Assembly: GCA_017553815.1 (NCBI GenBank)
Contig: JAFZJT010000157.1
Location: forward strand, 1 to 48,181
Reading direction: 5' to 3'
From: Clostridia bacterium
GTDB taxonomy: Bacteria; Bacillota_A; Clostridia; Christensenellales; CAG-138
Length of the DNA: 48,181 bases
The notes beneath the pieces were generated by a model, which was not told the origin of the DNA, did not search any database, and saw only the letters and a list, made by a program, of their open reading frames with translations. The translations under genes and the position numbers were made by a program. Positions within the stretch are counted from its first letter, which is position 1; each line of letters starts with the position of its first letter. Positions 33,988 through 42,605 of the stretch are shown piece after piece.

Positions 33988-33999
33988 TTGGCATAGACT

Positions 34000-34027
34000 A
34001 TTATACACAAAATTTTTATTTTTGCAA
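34000..34027 (-). promoter_or_regulatory. Promoter of the tRNA-Val/6S/tRNA-Gln cluster
   Basis: Minus strand -35 TTGCAA (34027-34022), 16-base spacer, -10 TATAAT (34005-34000). Confidence 0.7.
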
Positions 34028-34145
34028 CCCCTTTTGGTAATTTTTTTTTGAAAAAGAATGTGGTATAATAATGGAGCGGTTTTGCTATGCTTTGATTTTT
34101 CGTTTATTTTAAAGGCAAAATCAGAAGGTTGAGGTGCTGAAAAAC

Positions 34146-34751
34146 ATGGCTTTTTTTTCTACCGGCGAGGACAGGGAAAAACTATCGATACTGTTCGTTT
34201 TGAAGCTTGCGGGCATTCCGCTCTCCAGGGAGCAGATAGCGACCGTTATGTTCGAGCAGGGGTTTGAGAACTACATCGAGCTCTCCGAGCGGCTGATAGA
34301 GCTTGAGAGCAACGCATGCATCGCAACGATACCCGCATACAAGCTCCAGACGGTCGTGCTGACCCGCCGCGGCGAGGAGATAATAACTCTATTTGAGAAG
34401 AATCTGCCCCTTTCGCTCCGCACCTCGATCGAAGAGCTTGTAACCGAACGTGTTGAGGATTTTCGACGCGAGAACACGGCGCAGATGGAATCGACCTTCC
34501 ACTCCGAAGGCAATTTCTCAACGCGCCTCTCCCTCGTTGAGAACGGCGAAGCGTTTTTCGAGATAAAGCTGAAGCTTCCTTCCGCAAGATACACTCGCAT
34601 TGCCGAAAAGAGATGGATCGAGCTTAATACCAAGCTGTATTTCGACACTCTGCTCGCTCTGACGAGCGAGGATGGCGCAGACGCCCACGCTTCGCCCGAG
34701 GAGGGCGGCAATACCGACCGCGCATTATCCTATGATAACAACATGAACTGA
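34146..34751 (+). CDS. DUF4364 family protein
   Basis: A 201-residue protein conserved in Clostridia. It begins FSTGEDREKLSILFVLKLAGIPLSREQIATVM with a winged-helix-like N-terminus, then LQTVVLTRRGEEIITLFEKNLP, and a beta-rich C-terminal half. A regulator role is plausible but unproven. ATG 34146 has GAGGTG 9 bases ahead; a GTG at 34134 is possible. A TATAAT lies at about 34062. It is followed by yitT after 10 bases. Confidence 0.88.
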   Translation: MAFFSTGEDREKLSILFVLKLAGIPLSREQIATVMFEQGFENYIELSERLIELESNACIATIPAYKLQTVVLTRRGEEIITLFEKNLPLSLRTSIEELVTERVEDFRRENTAQMESTFHSEGNFSTRLSLVENGEAFFEIKLKLPSARYTRIAEKRWIELNTKLYFDTLLALTSEDGADAHASPEEGGNTDRALSYDNNMN

Positions 34752-34761
34752 GGTATATTGA

Positions 34762-35673
34762 ATGAATAAGACAGGTAAGACAGTTGACCCGAAGGTTCCT
34801 TTCAATCCCTTCGACCCGAATTTCAACCTCAAGCAGGATTCCATCACCTTTCTTTTGATCGTTGTGAGCTGCTTCCTGCAGAGTCTTGTTATAAGCGCGT
34901 TCTATACGCCCAATCATTTTCTTTCGGGCGGCGTAACCGGTATCGCGATGCTCGTTGAATACGTTGCTGGGATACCGCGCTATATCCCGCTCATCCTTTT
35001 GAACCTTCCGCTCGTTATCATCGGCCTCAAGCAGATGAACACCAAGTTCATCATATTCAGCGCATCGGCAACGCTGCTTTATTCGCTGTTTTTCTCCATT
35101 CCCTTCGTTGCGAATTTCCGCATCAACCTCGGCGATAATTCGGAGATGCTCTCCGCGGTCGTAGGCGCGGCGCTGATGGGCATAATCGGCGTTCCCGTTG
35201 TAAAAAGAGGCGCAACACTCGGCGGTATGGACGTTTTGAGCGTTATTTTGAGTCGCCGCTTCTCCATTCAGATAGGCACCTTCAACATCGCCTACAACCT
35301 TATCATAATGACCACTCTCGGCTTCTTCTTCGGCGTTCGCCCCGCGCTTTTCAGCATGCTGGCGACCTTCGTTTCCAACACGGCTTTCAACTACGGTATG
35401 CAGGGCTTCAACCGCAATATGACCGTGTTCATAATAAGCGAAAAATGGGACGAGATCGCACCGCACGTTATGAACGACATGAACCGCGGCGTCACCTTCC
35501 TGCACGGCGAGGGCGCGTACACGGGTCAGCCGCGCGAGATAGTTTACTGCATAATCAAAACGACCGAGCTTGCAAAACTCAAGGCAATCGTCCGTAAGCA
35601 CGACACCAAGGCGCTCTTCTCGATAGTTGAAACGAAGGAAGTTGTTGGGCGCGGCTTTGCTGCTATGAACTGA
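34762..35673 (+). CDS. YitT family membrane protein
   Basis: A 303-residue protein: five to six membrane helices (for example FLLIVVSCFLQSLVISAFY, and FLSGGVTGIAMLVEYVAGIP with the family GGVTG motif, and GGMDVLSVIL), then a soluble C-terminal DUF2179 domain (TVFIISEKWDEIAPHVMNDMNRGVTFLHGEGAYTG...REIVYCII). A probable transporter of unknown substrate. Cotranscribed with the DUF4364 gene. Confidence 0.93.
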   Translation: MNKTGKTVDPKVPFNPFDPNFNLKQDSITFLLIVVSCFLQSLVISAFYTPNHFLSGGVTGIAMLVEYVAGIPRYIPLILLNLPLVIIGLKQMNTKFIIFSASATLLYSLFFSIPFVANFRINLGDNSEMLSAVVGAALMGIIGVPVVKRGATLGGMDVLSVILSRRFSIQIGTFNIAYNLIIMTTLGFFFGVRPALFSMLATFVSNTAFNYGMQGFNRNMTVFIISEKWDEIAPHVMNDMNRGVTFLHGEGAYTGQPREIVYCIIKTTELAKLKAIVRKHDTKALFSIVETKEVVGRGFAAMN

Positions 35674-35706
35674 TTTTTATAAAAAGTTTGATTTGGAGGA
35701 ATAAAA

Positions 35707-36024
35707 ATGCTTAAAGTCTACGGAAGCGAACTCTGCCCCGACTGCAGAGAATGCGAAAAGAATTTTGATGCGCACGGGATAGAATACAGCTACATCGATA
35801 TCAACGAAAGCATGAAGAATCTAAAGGAGTTTTTAAAGCTTCGCGATACCCTGCCCGTTTTTGAAGTATGTAAGGAGCGCGGCAGCATCGGCATTCCCGC
35901 CATAGTGAGCGAGGACGGCAGCGTTACGCTCGATTGGGAAGGCATTCTCACGGATATGGGGCTGCCCGTCGTCTTCAGGGAGGAACGGCCGCTGCTCTGC
36001 AGCATCGACGGCAAAAACTGCTGA
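35707..36024 (+). CDS. Glutaredoxin-like protein
   Basis: A 105-residue thioredoxin-fold protein with the redox motif SELCPDCRECEKNF at the N-terminus and the cis-Pro segment GSIGIPAIVSEDG. A C-terminal extension adds two more Cys. It probably reduces disulfides or serves as a redox relay in the cytoplasm. GGAGG lies 8 bases before the ATG. It follows yitT by 33 bases. Confidence 0.88.
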   Translation: MLKVYGSELCPDCRECEKNFDAHGIEYSYIDINESMKNLKEFLKLRDTLPVFEVCKERGSIGIPAIVSEDGSVTLDWEGILTDMGLPVVFREERPLLCSIDGKNC

Positions 36025-36069
36025 AACATTCCCACAGGTCGCTCGAGCTATGTCTGTAATTTCGATTCA

Positions 36070-36543
36070 TTGAAGATCGTGCCCATATCCCGCGATCACG
36101 ATACGGCAGTCGCGGAGCTTGTTCGCTGCAACCTAAAGGCGCATAAGCTCGATATCCCGGGCGCGGCGTACTTCGACGAGGCGCTCGATCGCCTTTCGGA
36201 GTTTTACAATAGACCCGGAAGAGCGTATTTCGTGCTCATTGAAAGCGGAGAAGTCGTTGGCGGCGTCGGGCTTGCGGCGTTCGACGGCGACTGCCGCGAG
36301 CTTCAAAAGCTCTATCTTGCGGACAGCGCGAAGCGTCGCGGCCTCGGCTATAATCTGATGCTGTTTATTGAAGATTGGGCGCACGAGCTCGGCTACTCGA
36401 AGATGTATCATCTAATACGGATATTTTATCAGCTATGGCCTCGGTTTTCAAGCGCAAGCATTATACAAATGGCCGCTTTTGCTCAGTTCCCGATCGATTC
36501 GGCAATGAACCTCTCGGCCTCACGCGCCGTTTTCACAAGATAG
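36070..36543 (+). pseudogene. GNAT acetyltransferase, frameshifted and 3'-truncated
   Basis: The first 112 or so residues are a good GNAT domain: YFVLIESGEVVGGVGLAAF, then ELQKLYLADSAKRRGLGYNLMLFIEDWAHELGYSKMY, which contains the acetyl-CoA loop. After KMY near 36405, homology continues in another frame (SSNTDILSAMASVFKRKHYTNGRF), so one or two bases were lost or gained. The open frame then runs 60 bases antisense into the convergent pyruvate kinase-like gene. The only start is a TTG without a ribosome site. A broken gene is the simplest reading. Confidence 0.7.
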
Positions 36544-37505
36544 AGTATCGTATCCACAGGGTATTTACCGACAGCCGTTTCCCCCGTTACCATCACGGAC
36601 GATGCACCGTCGAGCACGGCGTTGAATATGTCGCTCACCTCGGCGCGGGTCGGAACGGGACGGCGCATCATCGAATCGAGCATCTGCGTTACGACCATGA
36701 AAGCCATTCCGCTTTCGCGGCAAACTTCGGCTATGCGCTTCTGAGCCGCGGGAAGCTCCCAAAGCGGCATCGAGTTGCCAAGGTCGCCGCGCGCAATCAC
36801 AATCTCGTCGCAAAATGGAATTATCTCGGAAAGCGCCGCCATACCTTCGGAATTCTCAATCTTTGCAAGAAGGCGAATGTCTTTGCAGCCCGAAGCTTCA
36901 AGCGCGCCGCGCACCTCGATCAGATCGGCTTTTCCGCGCACGAATGGTTGCATTACGGCCGTTACGCCGAATTCCTTCGCCCTTGCGATATTGCGCCTGT
37001 CGGCTTGCGTAAGCGCGGGCGTTGCAATACTGATGTGCTGAATCGCCACGCTCTTTCGGCTCTCGAGGATGCCGCCGCGAACGACACGCAGAAGGTTCGC
37101 CTCTTCCTTCTCCAGAAGGAGCTTGCCATCATCGAGCAATATTCCCGTGCCGCGCGGAGCAGAAAGAAGGGCCGTTTTCGCTTCCTTGGGAAATTCAAGG
37201 GATTGCGCATTTATAAGCTCTCCCTCTTTTAGCGTCAAAGGCCCGTTAAGCTCACCCACCCTTAGCTCGGGCCCCTGCAAATCGATTAAAAGCTCTGGGG
37301 TTGCTCCGCAGGAGAGCGCCGCATTATGAAACGCTTCTATTAGCTCCGATGCCTCGTCGAGCATGGTGTGAGAGAGGTTGAGTCTGACACCGCTCATGCC
37401 TTCCTCGATCATTCGCCTGAGGGTATCGGCATCCTTGCAGGAGGGTCCGAGCGTGCCGTAGATCCTAACCTTTTTTCCGTTATCCGCTTTTTCTGTTCTG
37501 TTCAT
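36483..37505 (-). CDS. Pyruvate kinase-like protein lacking the C-terminal domain
   Basis: A 340-residue protein holding only the barrel (with inserted B domain) of pyruvate kinase; the usual enzyme has 470 or more residues. Recognisable parts are GVRLNLSHTM, DLQGPELRVG (usually DTKGPEIR, so the Lys is Gln), LLAKIENSEGM with the catalytic Lys and metal Glu, IVIARGDLGNSMP with the metal Asp, and MVTGETAVGKYPVDT. It lacks the allosteric C domain. It might have weak kinase activity or a different PEP/enolate reaction. No ribosome site is obvious; a TTGTAA-17-TATAAT promoter is upstream. Confidence 0.88.
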   Translation of the reverse strand: MNRTEKADNGKKVRIYGTLGPSCKDADTLRRMIEEGMSGVRLNLSHTMLDEASELIEAFHNAALSCGATPELLIDLQGPELRVGELNGPLTLKEGELINAQSLEFPKEAKTALLSAPRGTGILLDDGKLLLEKEEANLLRVVRGGILESRKSVAIQHISIATPALTQADRRNIARAKEFGVTAVMQPFVRGKADLIEVRGALEASGCKDIRLLAKIENSEGMAALSEIIPFCDEIVIARGDLGNSMPLWELPAAQKRIAEVCRESGMAFMVVTQMLDSMMRRPVPTRAEVSDIFNAVLDGASSVMVTGETAVGKYPVDTILYLVKTAREAERFIAESIGN

Positions 37506-37549
37506 ATTCCGTTTCCGTTCATGGTTTCTGTTGGGCTTGACCCATAAAC

Positions 37550-37578
37550 ATTATACATTCGTATCGATCCGATTACAA
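37550..37578 (-). promoter_or_regulatory. Promoter of the pyruvate kinase-like gene
   Basis: Minus strand -35 TTGTAA (37578-37573), 17-base spacer, -10 TATAAT (37555-37550). Confidence 0.7.
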
Positions 37579-37748
37579 GGTGTATCGGCGTTTCGATTGT
37601 ATGGCATGAGCCTTCTTAAAGGTTCCGATCCGAATACTGTTATTATATAAGCCCAAAGCGGTTGAAAGAAAGCTCAAAATATGTTATGCTACGGTATAAT
37701 GAAGCGATATGCGCTTCAGTCAAGCCAAATCGAAAGGAAACCATAAAA

Positions 37749-39152
37749 ATGTCCGAATACAGCTATGATATCGTTGTTCTCGGCGCAGGCCCCGGCGGCT
37801 ATGAATGCGCCATTCGCTGCGCTCAGTACGGCAAGAGCGTTGCGCTCGTTGAGGCGCGCGATCTCGGCGGCACCTGCCTAAACCGCGGCTGCATCCCGAC
37901 CAAGGCTTTGCTCCACGGCGCGGAAATGTTTGAAGCCGCAAAGTCCGCAGAAGGCTGCGGCGTTACGCTCGGCGAGGTCGGCTTTGATTTCACTAAGCTT
38001 GCCGAATATAAGGACGGCGTTGTAAGTAAGCTTCGCACAGGCATCGCGGGTCTTGAGAAGGCGCACGGCGTTAAGGTCATAAAGGGCTTCGGCAGGCTCG
38101 TTGATGCGCATACTCTCAGCATTGAAAACGAGGGCAATGCCGAGCAAATAACCTTCGATAAGCTCATCCTTGCGACAGGCAGTTCCCCCGCCCGTCCGCC
38201 AATTCCCGGAATCGACGGTAAGAATATCGTCACTTCGGACGAGATACTCACGATGAGTGAGCTTCCCGAGAGCTTCGTTATCATCGGCGGCGGCGTTATC
38301 GGAATAGAGTTTGCAACGCTCTTCTCCACGCTTGGAAAGCCCGTAACCGTTATCGAAATGATGCCATCCATCCTGCCCGGCGTGGACGCGGATATCGTTC
38401 GCGTGCTCGGCCGCGTGCTCAAGAAAAAGAAGGTCACCGTTATCAACAACGCAAAGGTCACCGGCATCGATGGCGGCGACACCGTTACGGTCAAGTATGA
38501 GCTGAACGGCGAAGAGAAGACCGCAGAAGGCGCGTGTTGCGTGGTCTCCGTCGGCAGGCGCGCGATGACGGCCAATATCGGCCTTGAAACGCTCGGCATC
38601 GAGATGAACCGCGCGTTCGTCAACATCGACGAGCATTGCCGCACCAATATCGAGAATATCTACGCCATCGGCGATATCACGGGCAAGATCCAGCTTGCGC
38701 ACGTTGCGACCGCGCAGGGCTTCGTGGCGGCGGCGAACGCCTGCGGCGTCAAAGAAGAGAAGATGGATTACTCCATCGTGCCCTCATGCATCTACACCTC
38801 CCCCGAAATTGCGTTTGTGGGTCTTAGCGAGGATAAGGCCAAGGAGCAGGGCATCGAGTATAAGCTTGGCAGCTATAACGTTGCTGGCAACGGCAGAGCC
38901 ATGATTATGGGCGATGCGATGGGCACCGCGAAGCTTATCGCCGATAATAACGGCAAGCTTCTCGGCGCACAGCTCATGTGCCCGAGAGCGACCGACATGA
39001 TAGCGGAGCTTGCGCTTGCGCTCAAGCTTGGCGCGAATATCGAGGATATCGTGAACACCATCCACCCGCATCCCACCGTGAGCGAGGTGGTTGCCGAAGC
39101 AGCGCACGATTACGAGGGTCTCTGCTGCCACGCGCTGCCGAAGAAGAAATAA
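37749..39152 (+). CDS. lpdA: Dihydrolipoyl dehydrogenase
   Basis: A 467-residue FAD disulfide oxidoreductase (E3) that reoxidises dihydrolipoyl groups with NAD+. FAD motif VVLGAGPGGYECAIRCAQYG, redox pair GGTCLNRGCIPTKALLH, NAD motif VIIGGGVIGIEFATLFSTLG, and the C-terminal His-Glu pair in HPHPTVSEVVAEA are all intact. ATG 37749 has AAAGGAAA ahead; the longer frame contains the promoter (-10 TATAAT at 37695-37700). No E1, E2, glycine cleavage or lipoate gene is visible in the window. The UDPGP gene follows after 36 bases. Confidence 0.95.
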   Translation: MSEYSYDIVVLGAGPGGYECAIRCAQYGKSVALVEARDLGGTCLNRGCIPTKALLHGAEMFEAAKSAEGCGVTLGEVGFDFTKLAEYKDGVVSKLRTGIAGLEKAHGVKVIKGFGRLVDAHTLSIENEGNAEQITFDKLILATGSSPARPPIPGIDGKNIVTSDEILTMSELPESFVIIGGGVIGIEFATLFSTLGKPVTVIEMMPSILPGVDADIVRVLGRVLKKKKVTVINNAKVTGIDGGDTVTVKYELNGEEKTAEGACCVVSVGRRAMTANIGLETLGIEMNRAFVNIDEHCRTNIENIYAIGDITGKIQLAHVATAQGFVAAANACGVKEEKMDYSIVPSCIYTSPEIAFVGLSEDKAKEQGIEYKLGSYNVAGNGRAMIMGDAMGTAKLIADNNGKLLGAQLMCPRATDMIAELALALKLGANIEDIVNTIHPHPTVSEVVAEAAHDYEGLCCHALPKKK

Positions 39153-39188
39153 CTATTTAACACTAAAAACCGTATCACGGAGGCAAAA

Positions 39189-40415
39189 ATGAATAAGATA
39201 ACCTACGACGATATGCTGAAAAAGCTTGAGAGCTGCGGACAGACCCAGCTTCTTAAGTACTATGACGAGCTTGAGCCCAAGCAGAAATGCGCCCTGCTCT
39301 GCCAGATCGCGGAAACCGATTTTTCAGTCGTTCGCGCAGGAAAGGACGAGGCCGCGCGCGGCGTTATAACGCCCATACCCGTAACCGAGCTGGGCGAGAT
39401 AAAGGCGAATCGCGACTGCTTCATAAACGCGGGTCTCGAGGAGATCCGCGCGGGCAAGGTCGGCGCTGTGCTGCTCGCCGGCGGCATGGGTACGCGCCTT
39501 GGATCGGACGCGCCCAAGGGCGTTTACAACGTGGGCATCACTCGCGAGCTCTATATCTTCGAGTGCCTCATCAATAACTTGATGGACGTTGTGCGCCTTG
39601 CGGGCAATTTCATCCATCTTTTCATCATGACGAGCGACAAGAACCACGAAACGACCGTCAACTTCCTCAAGGAAAAGAATTTCTTTGGATACGATGAAAG
39701 CTTCGTGCATTTCTTCATGCAGGAGATGGCGCCCGCATCGGACTATTGCGGCAAAGTCTATCTTGAGGAAAAGTGGAAGATATCCACCTCGCCCAACGGC
39801 AACGGCGGCTGGTACTCCTCGATGGCCAAGTGGAATATGCTGGATATCGTGCGCGATACGGGCATTGAATGGCTGAACGTTTTCTCCGTTGACAACGTGC
39901 TTCAGCGCATCGCGGACCCCGTTTTCATCGGCGCAACGAAGGTCATGGGCTGCTCCGTCGGCTCGAAGGTCATCAAGAAGGCGAACCCCGACGAGAAGGT
40001 GGGCGTTATGTGCCTTGAGGACGGCAGACCGTCCATCGTGGAATACTACGAGCTGACGGATGAAATGCGCAGCGCCAAGACCAAGGACGGCAAGCCCGCG
40101 TACAATTTCGGCGTTATTCTCAACTACCTTTTCCGCGTGCCCGAGCTAAACAAGATAATGGACGAGAAGCTTCCCCTGCACGTTGTTGAAAAGAAGATCC
40201 CCTGCCTCGATGAAAACGGCAATAAGGTCGAGCCCGAAGCGCCGAACGGCTATAAGTTCGAGTCGCTGATACTCGATATGATTCATCTTTTAGACGGCTG
40301 CATGGTTTTCGAGGTCGTTCGCGAAAAGGAGTTTGCACCCATCAAGAATAGAACGGGCGTGGACTCGGTCGAGAGCGCAAGGGAGCTTCTGAAGAAAAAC
40401 GGCGTGGAGCTGTAA
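39189..40415 (+). CDS. UDPGP type 1 family nucleotidyltransferase (UDP-sugar pyrophosphorylase)
   Basis: A 408-residue protein of the eukaryote-like UDPGP family, distinct from GalU. The nucleotide-binding motif is VLLAGGMGTRLGSDAPKG; further marks are HLFIMTSDKNHETTVNFL, SPNGNGGWYSSM, WLNVFSVDNVLQRIADP, and the late GYKFESLILDM. It joins UTP with glucose-1-P or N-acetylglucosamine-1-P to make the UDP-sugar; which one is not settled by sequence. A GGAGG lies 8 bases before the ATG. It ends at a strong two-way terminator. Confidence 0.9.
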   Translation: MNKITYDDMLKKLESCGQTQLLKYYDELEPKQKCALLCQIAETDFSVVRAGKDEAARGVITPIPVTELGEIKANRDCFINAGLEEIRAGKVGAVLLAGGMGTRLGSDAPKGVYNVGITRELYIFECLINNLMDVVRLAGNFIHLFIMTSDKNHETTVNFLKEKNFFGYDESFVHFFMQEMAPASDYCGKVYLEEKWKISTSPNGNGGWYSSMAKWNMLDIVRDTGIEWLNVFSVDNVLQRIADPVFIGATKVMGCSVGSKVIKKANPDEKVGVMCLEDGRPSIVEYYELTDEMRSAKTKDGKPAYNFGVILNYLFRVPELNKIMDEKLPLHVVEKKIPCLDENGNKVEPEAPNGYKFESLILDMIHLLDGCMVFEVVREKEFAPIKNRTGVDSVESARELLKKNGVEL

Positions 40416-40454
40416 AACGGATAGAGCGTTAATTGAAGTATTCTTTTTATATGA

Positions 40455-40480
40455 AAAGGCGGAGTTTGCGCTCCGCCTTT
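40455..40480. terminator. Two-way terminator
   Basis: Perfect 10-base stem AAAGGCGGAG/CTCCGCCTTT, loop TTTGCG, serving the UDPGP gene and the convergent GNAT gene. Confidence 0.85.
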
Positions 40481-40510
40481 GATGATTGTTGCACAATCGA
40501 CTCAAATTCA

Positions 40511-41470
40511 TCAGTTTTTATAATAGTTGAATAGATATTTCAGCTCCTCTATGCAGTCGGCTTTGCCGTCCCAATCCCAATATTCATCGATCGCGGCAAG
40601 TCTTATGAACGGCTCCTCATACCATGCCGAATACGGAAGCAATTTATACACTTCATACATTTTCCGTGTCAATTTGATCAGCTCATCCGTATCTTCACTG
40701 TATTGCCTTTCCGCCTCGGCAAATATCAAGGCTGCGACTTTGTGCATATCAAGCTGCGCAGTTTTATCAAGCAAATACACCTTTAATGCCCCGGCAGTAT
40801 CCTTCGGGTCACGCGTGCATAGCTGCAATTCCAAGAGAATTTCGCTTTGACCCTCATCCGCGAGGAACAGAGCATTGAGCTGTTCGCAATAATCTTCAAA
40901 GCTTATCAAACCGCAGGTCAACGAAATATAAAAGAAATACAGTTTCTCGTTTATGCGCTGTTCTTCTGTTGATTGAACTGCACTTGCAAGCATGGATACT
41001 TTGACGGTTCCTCCGCGAACGGAAAGTTCCCCGACCTCAAAAAAGCCCAGTTCCTTATGAAGCCTCATGCTTACCCCATTGTACGGCGAAGCGGTTACTG
41101 AGGCCGCCAAGATATCGATGCCAAACTCCCTTGCTTCGCTAAAAACCGCCCGATACAGCCGCAATGCAAGCCCATTCCTTCTGAATCTCTCTGCAACGAC
41201 CACTCTATCGACATATAGAAACTCGGAATAGCGCTTGCAAAACCATTTATAGCACGCGATATCGTATTCTTCGAGCCCTTCACGCAAAGCAATTAGGAAC
41301 CCCGCGGGAGTGCCGTCAACATACGCGATCAAAAAGAGCTCGGCATTCTCGGAAAAGAAATCCAGCTTTTCCCTATTCAGAGGCAGGAGCATCTCTTCAT
41401 TGGCTTTATTCAAATCGAGTATAAAGTCATACTCATTTGGTTCGATTCTTTTTATCAGGCAATCGTTCAT
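40511..41470 (-). CDS. GNAT acetyltransferase fused to a helical C-terminal domain
   Basis: A 319-residue protein. Residues 1 to about 165 form a GNAT domain (FLIAYVDGTPAGFLIAL, LYVDRVVVAERFRRNGLALRLYRAVF as the acetyl-CoA loop, NGVSMRLHKELGFFEVG). About 150 residues follow that are helical and acidic and that I do not recognise (FYISLTCGLISFEDYCEQL... KMYEVYKLLPYSAWYEEPF...). The substrate is unknown. It is the last gene of a three-gene minus-strand operon; its ATG lies 9 bases after the RpiB-like stop. Confidence 0.8.
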   Translation of the reverse strand: MNDCLIKRIEPNEYDFILDLNKANEEMLLPLNREKLDFFSENAELFLIAYVDGTPAGFLIALREGLEEYDIACYKWFCKRYSEFLYVDRVVVAERFRRNGLALRLYRAVFSEAREFGIDILAASVTASPYNGVSMRLHKELGFFEVGELSVRGGTVKVSMLASAVQSTEEQRINEKLYFFYISLTCGLISFEDYCEQLNALFLADEGQSEILLELQLCTRDPKDTAGALKVYLLDKTAQLDMHKVAALIFAEAERQYSEDTDELIKLTRKMYEVYKLLPYSAWYEEPFIRLAAIDEYWDWDGKADCIEELKYLFNYYKN

Positions 41471-41479
41471 ACTTGCAAA

Positions 41480-42118
41480 TCAGTTTAGAGTGGAGCGCAT
41501 ACGCTCCTTCAGCCATTCGACCGTTTCACCGCTTCCGTTTTTCAAAACAAAATCGATAACGTCAAGCTTTTGCAGAAGCTTTTCGACGAGCGCGCCGTCA
41601 AGGCTGTTCATAAGCTCAACAAAGCCTATCTGCGAGCTTCGCCGTATTTGCTTTAAAAGCCGTGTATCCCGAAGCTTTCTTTCGGCTTCGCTCTTCGGAT
41701 AGCCCTGCGCGAACGGCTCGGAGAAAAGCTTTTGTATCGTTTTATCAAGATTGTCGAAGCCGCTCCAGGTGTAGCTCTCGCCGAGCGGGAGTGAAAGGGC
41801 GTTGCCGTCGTTTATCTGCGCGAAAAGGTACGCGTCCATCGGCGTTGGAGCATAGCCGCATATAACGCCCGGCATACTGTTGCAGGCAAGCATCATCCCC
41901 TGCCCGGAGGAGCAGCCGGTGACGATGAAATCAACCGCGCCGCTTGAGATAAGAAGCCCGACGAGCACGGAGATATCTATATAGCTGTAAGTCTGCTCCT
42001 CGGAGGGGAGGCATCCGAAATTAAATACCTCCGCGTCTTTCGCATATTTTTTGACAGTTTCATAAATAAGCGCATTCTTCTCTGCCTGCGAGCTTGCCTG
42101 TATAATTCCTATTCTCAT
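41480..42118 (-). CDS. RpiB/LacA/LacB-family sugar-phosphate isomerase-like protein
   Basis: A 212-residue protein. The N-terminal two thirds match the RpiB/LacAB fold: MRIGIIQASSQAEKNALI, VDFIVTGCSSGQGMMLACNSMPGVICGYAPTPMDAYLFAQINDGNALSLPLG, where the active-site Cys and the TGCSSGQG phosphate loop are visible. A 70-residue C-terminal extension (IRRSSQIGFVELMNSLDG...) is unusual for short RpiB. The isomerised sugar phosphate is unknown. Start at ATG 42118 gives 9 bases from AGGGGTG; ATG 42124 is possible. Confidence 0.85.
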   Translation of the reverse strand: MRIGIIQASSQAEKNALIYETVKKYAKDAEVFNFGCLPSEEQTYSYIDISVLVGLLISSGAVDFIVTGCSSGQGMMLACNSMPGVICGYAPTPMDAYLFAQINDGNALSLPLGESYTWSGFDNLDKTIQKLFSEPFAQGYPKSEAERKLRDTRLLKQIRRSSQIGFVELMNSLDGALVEKLLQKLDVIDFVLKNGSGETVEWLKERMRSTLN

Positions 42119-42132
42119 GGTCATATTCACCC

Positions 42133-42465
42133 CTATTTCTTCATCAGTTCCCGAATCGAGCTTGCAACCGCATAGACTATCGCTATTGCGCAGATGGGCA
42201 ACACGGCGTACAGAAACGGTTTATTCGATTGAAGCACGGCGGAAAGCCCCGCCGCAAGGAAGGCGACGGAGAGAAGCGAAAAGAGTATCGCCGACTGCCG
42301 ATAATGCGGCTTTTTGTCCATCCTTTCGCGCTCCGCTTTTGATGCGAAGACGTATGCGTTGTTCAGCAGGTATCCGCGCTGCATAAAATGCCTTATCGAA
42401 AGATAGAGGCATACTGCCGCGAGGGTGAAGGCGAGTATCGCTCCGATAGCGTTTGAAGCGTGCAT
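42133..42465 (-). CDS. DUF3784 family membrane protein
   Basis: A 110-residue protein with three hydrophobic helices: AIGAILAFTLAAVCLYLSI, SAILFSLLSVAFLAAGLSAV, and AVLPICAIAIVYAVASSI, with the short loop FMQRGYLLNNAYVFASKAERERMDKKPHYR typical of DUF3784. Function unknown. The start ATG 42465 has CCGGAG 7 bases ahead. It heads the operon with the RpiB-like and GNAT genes. Confidence 0.82.
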   Translation of the reverse strand: MHASNAIGAILAFTLAAVCLYLSIRHFMQRGYLLNNAYVFASKAERERMDKKPHYRQSAILFSLLSVAFLAAGLSAVLQSNKPFLYAVLPICAIAIVYAVASSIRELMKK

Positions 42466-42558
42466 ATTATAACTCCGGATTCTCAATAATGCTTCATCCT
42501 TTTACGGATGCTTTATTCGGATTTGATTATACCAAAGAAAGCCTTTTCGCGCAAGAAA

Positions 42559-42589
42559 AACCGCAACGCATGAAGGGTGCGTTGCGGTT
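42559..42589 (-). terminator. Terminator of rpmB-glyS
   Basis: Perfect 12-base stem AACCGCAACGCA/TGCGTTGCGGTT with a 7-base loop; on the minus strand followed by TTTCTTG. Confidence 0.85.
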
Positions 42590-42605
42590 TATGGATTCGG
42601 GTTTA

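Noticed and set aside
36395..36420. Programmed frameshift in the GNAT gene
   Set aside because: No slippery heptamer or downstream structure is seen, the start lacks a ribosome site and the 3' end is also lost; decay is simpler.
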